64,000 nucleotides of DNA from Salvator merianae (taxonomy: Eukaryota; Chordata; Lepidosauria; Squamata; Teiidae): positions 4,611,996 to 4,675,995 of the forward strand of contig QVOM02000103.1 in NCBI GenBank assembly GCA_003586115.2, written 5' to 3'. Below are positions 1 to 12,400 of the stretch, in pieces. Both the position numbers and the translations under genes were made by a program. The notes under the pieces are model-generated. The model was not told the DNA's origin. It made no database searches and saw only the letters and a list, made by a program, of their open reading frames with translations. Position 1 is the stretch's first letter. Each line of letters opens with the position of its first letter.

Positions 1-339
1 CATGGAAAGTGACAGTTGTCTTCACAGTCAACTTTCATCAAAATACAATAGCATATAAGAAAAAATACAAGAATATTGTCAGTTACAAACCCATTAGAAG
101 AATCGAGCTGGGTGTGGCAAAATGGAGCACCAAGCAGTAGCAAGTCCAGCATAGTAGTCACATCAAACACACACACCTTGTCTGGGTAAGTACCTTTTAC
201 TAAATAGTGCATCCCAGCCAATCAGGTTGCAGCACGTACACAAGATTTCTCTAAATTGGAAACAGGCTGTAGCCAGTATCAATCAGCACAATTGGCATCA
301 GGTGTTACCAGACTTTTCAAAATAATATGAACATTGTTT

Positions 340-2930
340 AAAGTCATATCCCAACAAATCTGTACAATATTCTTTCTTCTAACACCTCTTGATCTGTATT
401 TATATATTCAATAACTGTATGTTTCAATATTTGTGGTGCTAATTTCTGTTGATAGGTTCTCCAAACTTCCATAACTTGTTTCATTGGTTCATATAATTCT
501 CTGTATTGTCTCTCTGGCATTTTACGCCAGATTAAACTACTATTCTCTAAATTATGTATCTCTTTCCCTACTGTTATCCACTTTTCCTCTGCTTTAACTT
601 CTATTTTTATTTTTTTTTATTTGAAAGGCCACATAATATTTCTTCAGAGTGGAAATAGACCATCCTCCTTCATATGTTCCCATATTTAATACCGTTTTCC
701 TTAATATTGGTCTTTGTGTATTAAATATCCAATTATTTATCTTTGTATCCCGTTGTTTCAATATCCTTACTTTTTCAGGGACTGTTTGAAATAAATACAA
801 AATCCTTGGGATAATAAACATTTTTACCACTCTTATTCTTGATAGTAAAACATTACTTTAGTTTTTTGTTTTTTAATTTTTCAACTGTTCATTGACTTTC
901 TTCCATACCTAAATATTTCATCATTTTAGCTCCTAATTTTAATTCAGTTAACCTTTTTACATCAATCTGCTCCTGAGGTGGAATATTAAGAAACATTATC
1001 TCTGATTTAGTTATATTTATTTTCAAACACAACATTTGGGTAAAAGTTTTTAAAATGTTTATAAGTGCTATTACCATCTCCCTAGGCATCTGAGTAATTA
1101 TCATTGCATCATCTGCAAATAACTTTATTCTAATTTCTTCCCCTTTGACCTTATAACCCTGTCACTGTTATCCTGTCTAACCTCACTGACCAATGCTTCT
1201 ATGTCCAGAGCAAATAATATTTTGTTTTATTTAGTATTCTAATCTGCCTTGAACTGATTTAAATTATTTTAACATATGCTGCAGACCTCTCACATAAATG
1301 CTTAATTGCTTCACTAACTTTATAACCCATATCAAACTTCAGGCATTCTATATAAATATTGATGATTCACTGAATCAAATGCCTTCATTGTCTAATTTCA
1401 AAATTCCTATTTTTATTTTTATTTTGTATGATAAATAACATGAATAAGATTTCTTATAGGGTCACCAATATATTTACTCTTAATAAACCCATATTGATCC
1501 TCCTTTATTATTTTTGGTATAATTTCCTTTAAGTTTTTTGTCAATACTTTTGTCAATATTTTATACTCCTGATTTGATAGGTTGATAAGAAGAGGTTTTA
1601 ATATTGTAATTGTTTCTAACTTATTCCAAGAGTCTGGTTTTAATCTATTATTTAATATATCATTAAAAAGAATTGTATTTGAGGCACTAATAGCTCTTTT
1701 ATTTATATTTATATATATCTATATAGATATATTGATACACAAAGCTATAAATCAATCAGGACTGGGAGACTTAGCAGGTTTTAGACCCTGAATCACCTCT
1801 CTATTTCATGCTGGGGTTATATCTGCATTTAGTCTCTGCTTTTGCTCACCTGTTAACTTTCTATCAATATTCCACCCAAAGTCTTGAATTCTATCTCCCT
1901 TATATAATTTTTCATAATATTTAGCCATTACTTCTACTATTTCCGTATTCATAACCTTATATCTCCATCTACAACCTATTAATTATCCTTTATTCCTTTT
2001 GCCTCTTCATAATTTTTGACATCCTTTTCATTGCTTGTATATACCAGCTTTTACATTCAGTTTTAATCAGAGTTCATCTCTTGCTACATTTAACAATATC
2101 ATAATTTTCTAACTCTATTTTTTATTTTATATATTTCAACAGCGACTCCTTTACCTTATTAGCAACTCTTCCCTATTTCTTTTCGATATTCTTCTTTGTA
2201 AAAGTCCCATTGTTATTGACTGCCCCCTAATTGTTGCTTTAAATGCATCCCATAAAACTTTTTTCTGACATTCCTGGAGTTTACTTACTTACTTACTAAA
2301 TAAATAAATAAATAAATCTATTTCCCTTTACAATCTCTCCTTTATACATTTCATTTTCTAAAATCACTGGAACAAATCTCCAATTTTTACATTGTTCATC
2401 TCCTAATTTCATCTTCATAATTATTTGGGCATAGTCTGACAATCAATTATAGTTTCAATTTGGAGGCTATTTGCTTGGTTCACCACAATAAAATCTATAT
2501 TAGTAAACTTTTTATGCCTCCCTGACCAAAAAGTTGGGGGAGATATTCCTACATTCATATTTTTCATAACATTCTATCAAATTCCATCTGCTAATATTCC
2601 ATTTTCTTATATCAAAATTAAAGTCTCCTGCTAAAATCAAGCTTCCTTCATAGAACTTCATTAGTTTAGTTATTGTACCAACATTTTTTTTTAATTTCTA
2701 TTAGGAGAATAAACTGTAGCAAGTGTTACTTTAAAACCAATAATTAAGCCTTTAATAAACACATATCTACCTTCCCTATCTTTTCTCAATTCCTGTATTT
2801 CAAAATAAACATTATCCTTATTCATTATCACTCCTCCTTTCGAACAACTACTCCCTCCAGAATCATATATTTGTGACCAACCAGAAAAATTAAGATTTCT
2901 TCCATCCCTTCCCCTCCCCCAATGAGTTTA
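340..2930 (-). mobile_element. Decayed L1-type LINE, ORF2 endonuclease to reverse transcriptase
   Basis: Minus-strand translation in shifting frames shows L1 ORF2 in the right order. At about 2830-2700 is a stretch like the endonuclease core (KGGVIMNKDN, then RYVFIKG). At 2617-2628 the apurinic-type endonuclease motif reads LAGDFNF. At 1108-1119 the reverse-transcriptase active-site box reads FADDAMIIT, followed by LKINITKSEIMFL and MMKYLG. At 830-600 the downstream segment reads KMFIIPRILYLFQTVP and then FNTQRPI, which is typical of L1. Many stops and frameshifts show it is dead. A simple repeat sits inside at 2283-2318. I could not fix the 3' end or a poly-A tail; bases 1-340 may be more of the element. 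Orientation matches SLIT2 transcription. Confidence 0.88.
2283..2318. repeat. Tetranucleotide microsatellite (TTAC)n/(AAAT)n
   Basis: About five TTAC units run directly into about five AAAT units, inside the L1 remnant. Confidence 0.9.
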
Positions 2931-3027
2931 CCAGGCTTTTGGTTTCAGACATAGTTTGTGAACAAAGGGAAGACCTTCCTAGCAAGTAAATCTGAGGATT
3001 AGAATTATGTTGTTTATTTAGTGAATT

Positions 3028-3510
3028 TAAATATTTTTATTTATTTTTTAAAGAATTTATATCCCACTCTTCACCCACAGATCCCAGGTAGGTCACAACA
3101 ATAATAAGATAAAATATAAATGGCCCTCCTTTCCTCCCTGGCAGGTCAACACTAAGAAAAAGCTAAACATCATCTGGATAAAGAGGTATGTTTTAACCAG
3201 GCACAAAACAACAACAACACATAATATAGGCACCTGGTGAACTTCCAGAGGGAGGCTGTTCTCAGGACTGCTAGATAATCAGCCAATCTAATTGGTGTAG
3301 CCATACAAAAAGTTTTTTTTAAGAAGCCAATTGTAACTGACATATCAGATTTTTAGCAAATATTGGCAGCCCTATTCTAGAGTCTGGGAAGCACCACAAA
3401 AAAGAGCCTCTTGCATCTCCCTGCCTCTTGCCCCTCTGATAGATGTGGAACTACAAGAAAGCCTCTCCTTGAGATTTCAGTATTCAGGCAGGTCTATATG
3501 GCAAGGGTGT
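3028..3510 (-). mobile_element. L2-type LINE 3' end, antisense
   Basis: In reverse complement this reads as the end of a squamate L2-like LINE: a stretch like TTAAAACATACCTCTTTATCC, a GGCCA/CCAGGGAGG stretch, then GTGGGTGAAGAGTGGGATAT and an AAT-rich tail. The same arrangement recurs at 33965-34190 and 58718-59095, and the lead-in resembles the sense L2 at 38345-38390 (GTTAAAACAGACCTCTTCAC). A SINE sharing an L2 tail cannot be excluded. Confidence 0.65.
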
Positions 3511-4871
3511 CAACTTTGGTCAAAATAAGCCAACTAATCAGACACATTTGGATTTTTTTGTTTGCTTTGGTTTTTTAGATTTTTCTATGGTTAGGATAAT
3601 TAGTCTATCTAATTATCTGCCAGTCCTGCTATATGGGAGAAGCTACTCCTGTTTATCTTGTTTAATCACTTCCAAATAAAATAATTTAATCATTGTAAAA
3701 TAAAGAGCATTCCTGCTGCATGATATAACCTTCAAATTTATCTGTCAGTGCTCAGACATACTGCATTCATATAATGCAGAGGTACACACTATACATGAAG
3801 CACTTTTTCACTTTGAATTTCTTTTTAGATTATTTATATGTACACAGCAATCCAAACATTCACCTCCATGGCTAGGGAGATTTGTTGTTATGGGAATCTT
3901 CTGAACTTTTTCTACAGAGTCCCCTTCTTGGTGCTACAGCTATGGCAAAGGCCATGCTACTCATTGGAAATGTCCCAGTAGAGCACTGACATCCATATGG
4001 TTGGTGAGATTTCACTCAACTCACCAATGCCACTTAATGTAGAACCATATAGTCAAACACTTACATCTAAGATAATTGTTATTACAGAAATGTAATAGTA
4101 AGGATGGGCACTGTCTGTATATGTGCAGAGCACAGGTCCATTATCTTCTATCTCCACATGCTGCCATCACATCAAATGTACATCTCAAATGTACATCAAT
4201 TACAGTCTGAACTATCTTTAAGCTACAATCTTTTATTTTAATAAATCATTTTTATGAAAAAAAATCCATGGATATTTAAATTATTTCTACAGTATTCATT
4301 CTTAATCAGGACAAGATTTTCCTTCAAGGTAACAAAAAAAATAAAAAAAAGGCATTATTTAATTAATAAAACTATTTGCTAGTAACATTCCAGTACCCTG
4401 GAGAACTCCTTTTCCATGTTTTTGCAATTCTTTGGTTTCTTTAACCTTTTTCATCCTATTACTTTCCTCAAGGGGAACTACAAACACATTTTATATGCAT
4501 TGTCCCAATCTAAAATAAAAAGGAATAAAAGTCTTAAACCACCTTAAGACCTTAGGAAGGAATACAATTACCAAATGTATTAGCTAAATAATAGGTTTCA
4601 GTGCTAAATTAATTGTAATATAATACTAATGAACAGTTGCATATATTTAATCCACTCTACAAGTAATTTCAAAACCCAGTCTAAAACTCAGTACTGTTCC
4701 AACTTGTTAGACACACAATGGACATTTAACTGCAGATATAGAATTATTCCTTACTTGGTGGCAGTATTTCACTTTACCTCTAGATTTATTTATTGACGAG
4801 TAATAATGTCAGAAGTCAGATCTCTTTATTCACGGTTCCATTTTGACTCTAGTGCTCAGATTACTGCCATT
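3511..4871. other. Intronic stretch without recognised feature
   Basis: AT-rich single-copy-looking sequence. Apart from short A or T runs I see no gene, hairpin or repeat family here. Confidence 0.6.
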
Positions 4872-5054
4872 TAGAGATGTGTTGAACAAATTTAAATCAA
4901 AAGCTATTCCGATTGAACAAGAATGTTAAATAGGTTTGAGTTTGAACCAAACACCCTACTTATTCAAAGAGAAAAAATTAAATTTGCAGCAAACAAAGAG
5001 ATGCTCAGTCCAGTTTGAATCAACCTGCCAATTTTAAGTTTGTACACATCCCTA
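4872..5054. mobile_element. Short hAT-type MITE
   Basis: The element begins TAGAGATGTGTTGAAC and ends GTACACATCCCTA, inverted ends shared with the other hAT MITEs here. It is flanked by near-identical 8-bp target duplications, ctgccatt (4864-4871) and ttgccatt (5055-5062), one mismatch. The 183-bp interior holds direct and inverted forms of the family's TTTGAACCAAAC motif. An 8-bp duplication is the hAT hallmark. Confidence 0.8.
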
Positions 5055-5929
5055 TTGCCATTATTATGACTCTCTATGGACTGGCAACACCATCCAGTCA
5101 TTATTCTATCCTTCTTTTCACAGTTTTTGCAAACTTCAGACTTCATTTTGCAGAATAAATTATGCATAAAACAGAGAGAACAGTTAATATATATGTATAT
5201 ACATGTACATTCAGTCAGGAACAGTGCTCGGATATTTCTCTTTACAGTTCATATGATATGAAGTGTTTTAGAGCACAGTTCACTTATCATCTACACAAAG
5301 CATTAACTGCTATGATTACTAAAATAGTCTATAAATTATACAGTCAAAAAGTTCTCAAAACATTGGGCTTATCCAAATATTAGAAAGCAGTGCACTGAAA
5401 TCTAACCAAACAAGAGAATATTACAATATCAGAAGCATTAAATTTGGCATTTTGCTTTGTAATACCACAGGTAAGCACAAAAAGTCAAGCTTTAAACATT
5501 TGTTTGGTTAATACCTATGCCTGCTTTAATTTTTCAGAAACAGAATTTTTTTTTCAAGTTCATGTACATTTATACAAATTTAAGCTCAAGTATTTTAGAA
5601 GATATTTTCAGTTTCCTCTATAAAGAAACAGCTACATGAGGCATCCCAAAATAAAATATATAAGTAACTAAATATACCTAGAAAAGTATATGTACTTCCT
5701 TTCAAATTACTACACACTAGTTGTTATTGCTACTTGCCCTGATATACCAAGATGGAGTAATTCTTCTTCAAAGGCTACATCCTAACCTATCATACATGTT
5801 AAATAATATCATACATTATTTTATTTTATTTCAAGATTCTTCTATAAAACCTGATCAATGCAATCATGATCACAGAATGGTTACTTGGTAAAGTAAGCTG
5901 TATCTACATTTATCTTAACTGATTTGGAT

Positions 5930-6274
5930 TAGTGATGTGCATGAATGAAAATCAGATGCCCCATTCCAAATTGAACCAAACACTCATTTATTCAGCCTGT
6001 TAGGGAACCATTTAACCAAACAAACAGTTGTTTGCATTCAATTTTGAACTTGTTCAAAAACAAAACAATACCATTTTTTTCTGTTGGAAAAGTCCTTTTC
6101 AAGTGCAAAAACACAACAAACATGAACTATTTGATCAAATCATTCATGTTCATGAGTAATCTGATTAAATTTCTAGATATTTAGACAATTGCACATTCAG
6201 TTCAATGTGAACAGCTTCAAACACAAACTAGTCAATTGAATTTCTGAATATCAACCAAATTTTGCACATCTCTA
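5930..6274. mobile_element. hAT-type MITE with perfect 8-bp target duplication
   Basis: The ends are TAGTGATGTGCATG and TTTTGCACATCTCTA. The flanks are identical 8-bp duplications, atttggat at 5922-5929 and at 6275-6282. The 345-bp interior contains the family core also seen at 39814-40120 and 53323-53671: CCAAACA near the left, CAAAAACACAACAAACA in the middle and GTTCAGTTCAATGTGAAC-like sequence near the right. It has no coding capacity, so it must have been mobilised by a transposase elsewhere. Confidence 0.92.
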
Positions 6275-6689
6275 ATTTGGATGGTTCTCTACATTGGGCC
6301 TGTTTGCACTTGGTTTGGCCATGTAAGTTACCCAAAGTTACCCATAAACATTTTAGATGAGGAACTGCTAAGTGTCCATTTAGAAAACTAAGGCTTATGC
6401 TATCTTGGATAAGGGTTTGGATAAAGGCTTTCTACAGAATATATAGGAAGATGAGCTCACCTCAGAAACCTAAAAATTAATACATGCTAATTCTAATGTA
6501 GCTCTTACATTAGATGCAGTTGCTATGATAATTGCAAAGAAGTTCTGTTCCCTATATTATCTATAATCCATGAACCCTCTGATACACATTTACTTAATAT
6601 CTTATTATCGTTGCCAAATTTCTAAATCTGGTGGTGAACATTAGAAAGAACATGATGGACATAAAACTTAAAGTTTTATTGTTGCACTT

Positions 6690-6835
6690 TCTGGCTTTTT
6701 GAGCCTGAAGATAGGATGCTTGCATGGATTCATCCATGTTGTTCACTATTTCCTTGCAGAGATAGGGAAATGTTTTGCTAAACCTTCTCTGGGACATACC
6801 AGGGCTTGAACCTGTGACCTTCTTTTATCTAGGCT
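6690..6835 (-). mobile_element. tRNA-derived SINE-like fragment, antisense
   Basis: In reverse complement, 6785-6830 reads AGAAGGTCACAGGTTCAAGC then CCTGGTATGTCCC. GGTTCAAGCCC resembles an RNA polymerase III B box, and the surroundings resemble Sauria-type SINE heads. A box, tail and target duplication are not clear, so only the middle is supported. Confidence 0.42.
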
Positions 6836-6984
6836 GTTACAGTAGCCAAGATTTCAGTGACACAGAGTGAACTTCCATGTGGAGCAGTAGCATGCTGAAA
6901 TCCAAATTCTGTAGCTGGAATGTAAGCTCACAACCAAACGGTCATGATAATCTCAGAATATATACATACGTTATTTTTCTTTAT

Positions 6985-7215
6985 CATGAGCATCAATGGC
7001 TATTAGAATCGATGCCTAGGTACTGCCTCCAGGTTGGAGAGACAGGAAGGATGGCTCTAAAGGCTATTTGCAGGAAGTCAAAACCAGTAAATGTTTTGCC
7101 TTTGCTTCTGCTTAAGAATGCTCAGAAGCAATTGGTGGGTCATTATGCATGAGACAGGATGCTAGACTAGATGGGCTGAGGCCTGATCCAGCACAGCTTC
7201 TCTTATGTTCTAAAT
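6985..7215 (+). mobile_element. CR1/L3-type LINE 3' end
   Basis: The run from ATCAATGGCTATTAGAAT through GTACTGCCTCCAGGTTGGAG and GCTAGACTAGATGGGCTGAG to CTTCTCTTATGTTC is the typical 3' terminal sequence of reptile CR1/L3 elements. It is colinear with the end of the longer copy at 40370-40580. Only this tail survives; there is no coding sequence. Confidence 0.82.
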
Positions 7216-9680
7216 GTTTTGCCATCTGTAATTTTCAAGCTTATCTCCTTATTTTGTCTATTGTTTTGATTTTCTTTTTTTCTAAGTTGGGTGTTTGTAC
7301 TGTAATACACTTGACTGACTGAAGCATAAGTGGAAGAATACTGAAAGTAAAATTATGACTTCTAAATTATAAATTTAATAAGTACCATCTTAAAGTTGTT
7401 TTAAACAGCTAAGTATACATTACTATGCACAAAAACCAAAGAGAAGAGCTGAGGTTTGGGGATCAAACAGTTACTGAATTCTAAAAAAAACAAAGCTATG
7501 AAGATCATATTACACAATCATGTTTACTATAGTCTACTGTATACAGTGATTATTGTAGACATTATTTTGTGGGCAAGAATCTTATCATGTTAAGAGCTAC
7601 CTTAAGTATGGAAACTAGACCAAGGATCCACCTTAGAAAACTACTCTGATAAGTTAACATTTAATACAAAAATAAAAATTCAAAGAAAGAAATACATTTG
7701 AGAAATTGAAGAAAAGATATAATCAAATAAAACTGTGCCTACAAGTGCTAAAGGTATAAAGAATAGTCTCTACGTCTGGTATGAATAAAGTAAGCTATTG
7801 CAGATTATATGCCAAGTAAAGATAAAGAATAGAAACCCTCTAGTGCAAATTTTGATTTATTCAAATCTCACTTCAGTAATTGGAAATACAGTAACACCAT
7901 CAGAGTAATATCTCTGACAACACTTTACAATTGCTTCCATCCTTTTTTCCTTTTAAAAGCAAGTAAAGCATTTATGTTAATATTGTGTTTTAAAGAAATA
8001 AATGTCTTGCTTGATTTAACATGTACTTTCACTGCTTGGAGCAAATTGAATATCCTCTAACAGATTTAAAGACTGCTACAGTGAAACAGGTTGACATAAA
8101 CTTTTTCCTGTTTGTGTCTTTTGCAAATCCATTTCATAATTGATGACCAGTTACTCATCTGGGCTATATTAACTATAAACCACCACAACTGGTACTGCTC
8201 TCAAAACTGATGCAATGTTTCATGTTGCTGTATGCAACAAATTCTTCTTCTTTTTTTCCAGGTGGATTCATAAATCAGATACAGTTTCATAATTAAAAAA
8301 ATAACAGGTTGATAGGTATCAATTTCTTTGTTGGTGACATATTTTCTCCTTTTTTGAGTTCTGTAAGTAGTCACCCTAGATGCAAGTACATTGGTTCAAA
8401 TGTTAGCATTTTCTTGTCCACATCATACAAACAAAGTTACTGTAATGACGCTGCATGCTTGTATGTAGCATAAATTCTTGTTCCTCACTTCAGGCATGCT
8501 GAATAATACATGCACAGTTCTGGTTTATTTGGATTACATCTTAACACTGGGATAACATATGAAATGAAGATTGTTATCTTGTTATCAGATAAAGGAAACC
8601 AGAACAAAGTACTCAGAGAATCGATTAACTAAAGCGAGTCAGTATCCATCACTGAAAAAATTTATTTATTTCATATTGTTTTTTATCTATATGGATTGTT
8701 TTTTATTATTTTTTTTTAAAATGATTTAAATATATAAAAGCAAAGTCTGAAAGAAGTACTTTGTATATCAACTTTGCAATACATTTACCAACATTATTTC
8801 CCTAACCTCTATCCTTAAGAATGTCAACAAGGTAGGTACAAAAAACGTCCAATAAAAGATAGATTTTTGAAAAATAAGTCTGCTGTCATGTCTTCCAGTT
8901 GCCAGCTCTAATAATGTCAACAAATGACTGAAGGAAAGGTATATTAGAGTATATCCTTGTAGCTCTATTTTTTGTGCATATGTACATATATGTGTTCCTT
9001 TTCCATCATACCAAAGCTTTTATATCGAAGACAATGTCTGTAACTTTCTTAGCTCAAACGTTCCCTCAGGATTCAGCATGGGCAGGGGGCAATTAAAATC
9101 TTAGCGGGGAACACTTATAGGGGAGCCCTTGGGTCAACTGTAATCTGCATGCATCTTACCCCATCTTGAAGGCTGGGAATGGGTGTTCCTTCCTCATTTG
9201 GGAAATCATAACATTGAGGTTAATTCTTTTTTTGGTATCAGATTGAACAGGAAGCTACATAAGCACAAAGGAGGGAAGCATCCATAGCAGTCTGGAAATG
9301 TCTGCTATGGATGAGTGACCCATCAAGGCTATGGAAAGCCAGGCAGAGAAATCACCAATCAGTGAGTAGCATCCATCAACAGGAAAGGCACTGCTGGACT
9401 TAAAGGTGAAGAAAGAGAAAGGTATGGGAAAATGAGGTTGCTTTTTAGATGCTCTATCAGTTAACTGTTCAACACACTTTTTTGTGGCGGTTCTTGGTAA
9501 AGGGGCAGCTTAAAGAATCCTGTCTGATTGCACCCTTAGTGTAAAGTTCTTCCCAATTAAGAGATTTCTGGATATATGAACAGAACACAAAGCAACAGAA
9601 AAAGAGAATGAAGGATTAAATGACAAACTGAAGCAGGTGTTATAAGGAAATCAGTTCTGCTGGTATTGACTGATGATTAC
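7216..9680. other. Intronic stretch without recognised feature
   Basis: AT-rich intron with a poly-T rich patch at 8640-8730. I see no open frame with a recognisable domain, no terminal inverted repeats and no tandem array. Confidence 0.6.
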
Positions 9681-9683
9681 AAT

Positions 9684-10398
9684 GGGCCTGTTCGCACTTG
9701 TAACTAGTAAGCATCAAGGATGTTTGCTAGACAAGTGCATTCACACGAAAGGATGACCATAGTGAACCGGCAATGGCCTTCATCCGCTGCCAATCCTTAC
9801 TAGTGCCCGGACAAGAAAAATGCTGTCTGAATCCTCACCTGAAGCTCAAATTGAGCTTCAGATGAGGATTCGTTCACACCTACCTCCTTGTCCGCGGTGG
9901 CAGCCACCTTCTGGGCTATCAGCCCGCCCATCATGCATTGCGTGATCATGTGATCACGCAATGCATGATGGGCAATGGAGTCTAACCCTTCGCGCGGGCC
10001 CGAATGGGCCAGTACGAGGCCCCAATCAAGCCCATGCTGCCGCAATCGGGCCAGGGACGCTGGACGAGACTGCGCTGTGCCCCGTCTGGCGTTCCGGTGC
10101 CCAATCGCTGGTGTGAACAGCAGCCACCGCAGCAGCGGCCTACAAAGTGTCAGGCCGCTGCCATGGCGACCAGGAGGCCCACGTGGTGCGCTGTGATGAC
10201 ATCATCACCACGCGGGCCTCTCGGTCGCCATGGCGAGCGTCAGGGATGGATAATGGCGTTCGTACTGGCGAACGCCATTATCCAGCTTTGGGTCTGTTTT
10301 CAGACTCCATAGTGCAGACGATGTCTGCACAATGGAGTCTGTTCCATGCTAGAATGGGCTAATTAGCCCATTCTAGCATGGAAAGTGTGAACAGGCCC
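9684..10398. mobile_element. GC-rich hairpin-chain MITE, copy 1 (Harbinger-like ends)
   Basis: This 715-bp element stands out by GC and CpG content. It opens GGGCCTGTTCGCACTT and closes with the inverse GTGTGAACAGGCCC (one mismatch), flanked by 3-bp duplications aat (9681-9683 and 10399-10401). A 3-bp duplication and these ends suggest the PIF/Harbinger superfamily, by inference. The interior is a series of hairpins: 9927-9948 with 9951-9972 (22-bp perfect arms, 2-nt loop), 10248-10262 with 10269-10283 (15-bp perfect arms), and a loop-free 42-bp palindrome at 10342-10383. The open frames across it (for example 10004-10312) are by-products of GC content; no transposase is encoded. Confidence 0.85.
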
Positions 10399-10859
10399 AA
10401 TGTCAAAGTAGAAGAACTGGAGAAGCCTAGAATATGAAATATTTTGACTGTGTATGAGGAAAGTGATGGCTTAATTGAGTTTTGCAGAATATATATATAT
10501 GTATTTGTTTTTCTTGCCAATAACTGTTTTAAGCAACACAGACTTTACTCAGGGCTATCAATAGATGAACACTATTAGAATCAATGCAATTAAATAATAG
10601 GAAGATAAAGAAGTACAATTCAATCAGTTAGAAAAACAGAACATGAACTGCATGTTTCAAATCTAATCATTAAACTGAAGAAATTAAACAGAGCAGGTAT
10701 GCTAGCAAGACATTATCTCGAAAGCATAGAATACAGAATTAAAGAAACAGATTAAGTAAATTGAGAACATGCGAAATAGAATCTAAGGAGTTATGAGGAA
10801 GAGGTAAGAGACTCTGTGAAAAATGAAGAACAGAAAAATATTTCCAAAATTTCACAAAA

Positions 10860-11960
10860 GAAAAGATCCAAGTGACTTTCAGAAGATACTATCTGATGTC
10901 CAGAAGAAAAGGAGCATAGAAGCACAATGCATATAAATTGAACACAAACCTCCAACATTAAGCAAGAAAGAAAGGATGTCAGCAAATGGAGAAATGTGAC
11001 AAGAAAGGAAAAACAGGACAACTTTTTGTGTCAATTGGAGAAATAGAACTTTATTGAAAAAACATGGAAGGGATCTGATAGAGGGAAATGAGATCAAAGA
11101 AAAGATGGAAAAATATATGGAAACCCCTTATGAACAGGATTATAAAATGACAGAAACATTTGTAGAGACAGAATATATTCAGGAACTGGCCTCATTAGAA
11201 AGTAAAGTATGTCAGTTAGAAAAGCCCCAGGCATAGATGAAAAACCCTTTGCACCATTTAAAATTGTAGGGAAGAGAGAATCAAAGCTGTAACAGCTCTA
11301 TGTCAACAGATACAGAACAAGACTTTGTGGCTGTGAGAACGGAAAGTATCAATGTAAATATGTACGTATAACCAAAGGAGGGCATATCACAAAATGTTCA
11401 AACTACCAGACTGAGTGAGCAATTCCTCACTCAAATAGTTTTCTTAAAGGTATTGCAAAGATGAATAAACTATACATGGCAAGAGCAGTGGCATAGTGAC
11501 AGTGTAGTTTTTGAAAAGGCAGAGATACACTCTATCAGGTAACTAAGACTTACAATAGAAAGAGCAAGAAAATACCAGAATGAGGCTTACCTTTGTTGTG
11601 TTGACAGCAGTAAGGCTTTTAACTAGAGGTATCACACCAGAATGTGGAACATATTACAGCTAATGGCAATGTCAGAACATCTGATTATTCTGCTGAGAAA
11701 TCTTTACAATTTGGGGAGATGTAGTTCAGAAAGAAAAAGGAAAAGAATGTCTATTGTATCCATATCAATTTATCATATATAGGAACACAGCCTAACAATA
11801 GCAGAAATTGAATAAATAGCAACTAGAATTCAAACTGGATACAAAAGCCTTAATAATTTGAAATATATAAAGCTACAAACGCACAAATATTGAATGTGTG
11901 ACATCAGAGAATTAAAGATTATTAAATTGGGTATGACTGGAAAGTCTGATGAAAGTAGAA
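10860..11960 (+). mobile_element. BovB/RTE LINE remnant, reverse-transcriptase region
   Basis: Plus-strand translation in broken frames follows BovB reverse transcriptase. In order it shows IKEKMEKYMETPYEQDY (linker before RT), KPQA then a stop then MK (degenerate KAPGIDG), SKLXQLYVNRYRT (like ALCQQIW), HITKCSNYQT (like ECSNYRT), CCVDSSKAFN (like DYSKAFD) and MWNILQLMAMSEHLIILLRN. LNNLKYI then sits where INNLRYADD should be, so the catalytic Asp pair is gone. There are numerous stops and frameshifts. BovB is abundant in squamates, which supports the organism guess. The upstream purine-rich stretch from about 10640 may also belong to it. It lies 3' of the hairpin MITE without an obvious junction signal. 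Confidence 0.78.
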
Positions 11961-12001
11961 TATGGGGAAAGCCATGGGGAGATTCAAAGAAACTATGGCT
12001 G

Positions 12002-12400
12002 CATCTAGACAGGATCTAAAATCCAAGATTATCCCAGCATTATATTGGGATTGCCACATGTATCCACGGCAATCCCAACATAGTTCTGGGATATAGTGGT
12101 GAAATCCCAGAATAACACCATTGTGGGAAAAAGAATACCCAACCTGGGTTTTTCCACGTAGTGATGTTGTTTATCTTGTCTGTCACTTGTTCCCAGGATT
12201 TTCCTTGAGCAAAATCCCCAGTGTGCAAGCACAGGGGCAAATCTGGGCCAGAGAAGGGCCCAGGCTTGCTTTGCAATTTCGTCCTGCTGTCTGGCAGGGA
12301 CAGAAAGAGGCAAATATAGGATCTGAACAAGATACTGCATTTTCCTTTCACCGTCTGGCAGTAGCCTTCTGGAATGTCTTAGGAATTTCTATAAGACACA
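12002..12400 (+). mobile_element. MITE family with GGCTGCATCTAGACAGG end, copy 1
   Basis: It starts GGCTGCATCTAGACAGGATC. The first 100 bp match the reverse complement of 44925-45022, including an internal inverted repeat around ATTATCCCAGC..GGGATTGCC paired with GGCAATCCCA..CTGGGAT. A later motif, CCTGCTGTCTGGCAGG, is shared as well. The right end is not clear, so the upper limit is approximate. The overlapping frames at 12029-12351 are not genes. Confidence 0.65.

Noticed and set aside
6296..6330. GGGCCTGTTTGCACTTGG, like the left end of the hairpin MITE
   Set aside because: No matching right end or target duplication nearby and no GC-rich interior; at most a solo end.
6785..6830. Possible tRNA gene
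   Set aside because: Only a B-box-like sequence in antisense, with no A box or cloverleaf; better explained as a SINE fragment.
9800..10362. Cluster of open frames of 71-102 codons
   Set aside because: Same reason: the GC-rich palindromic MITE, read on both strands.
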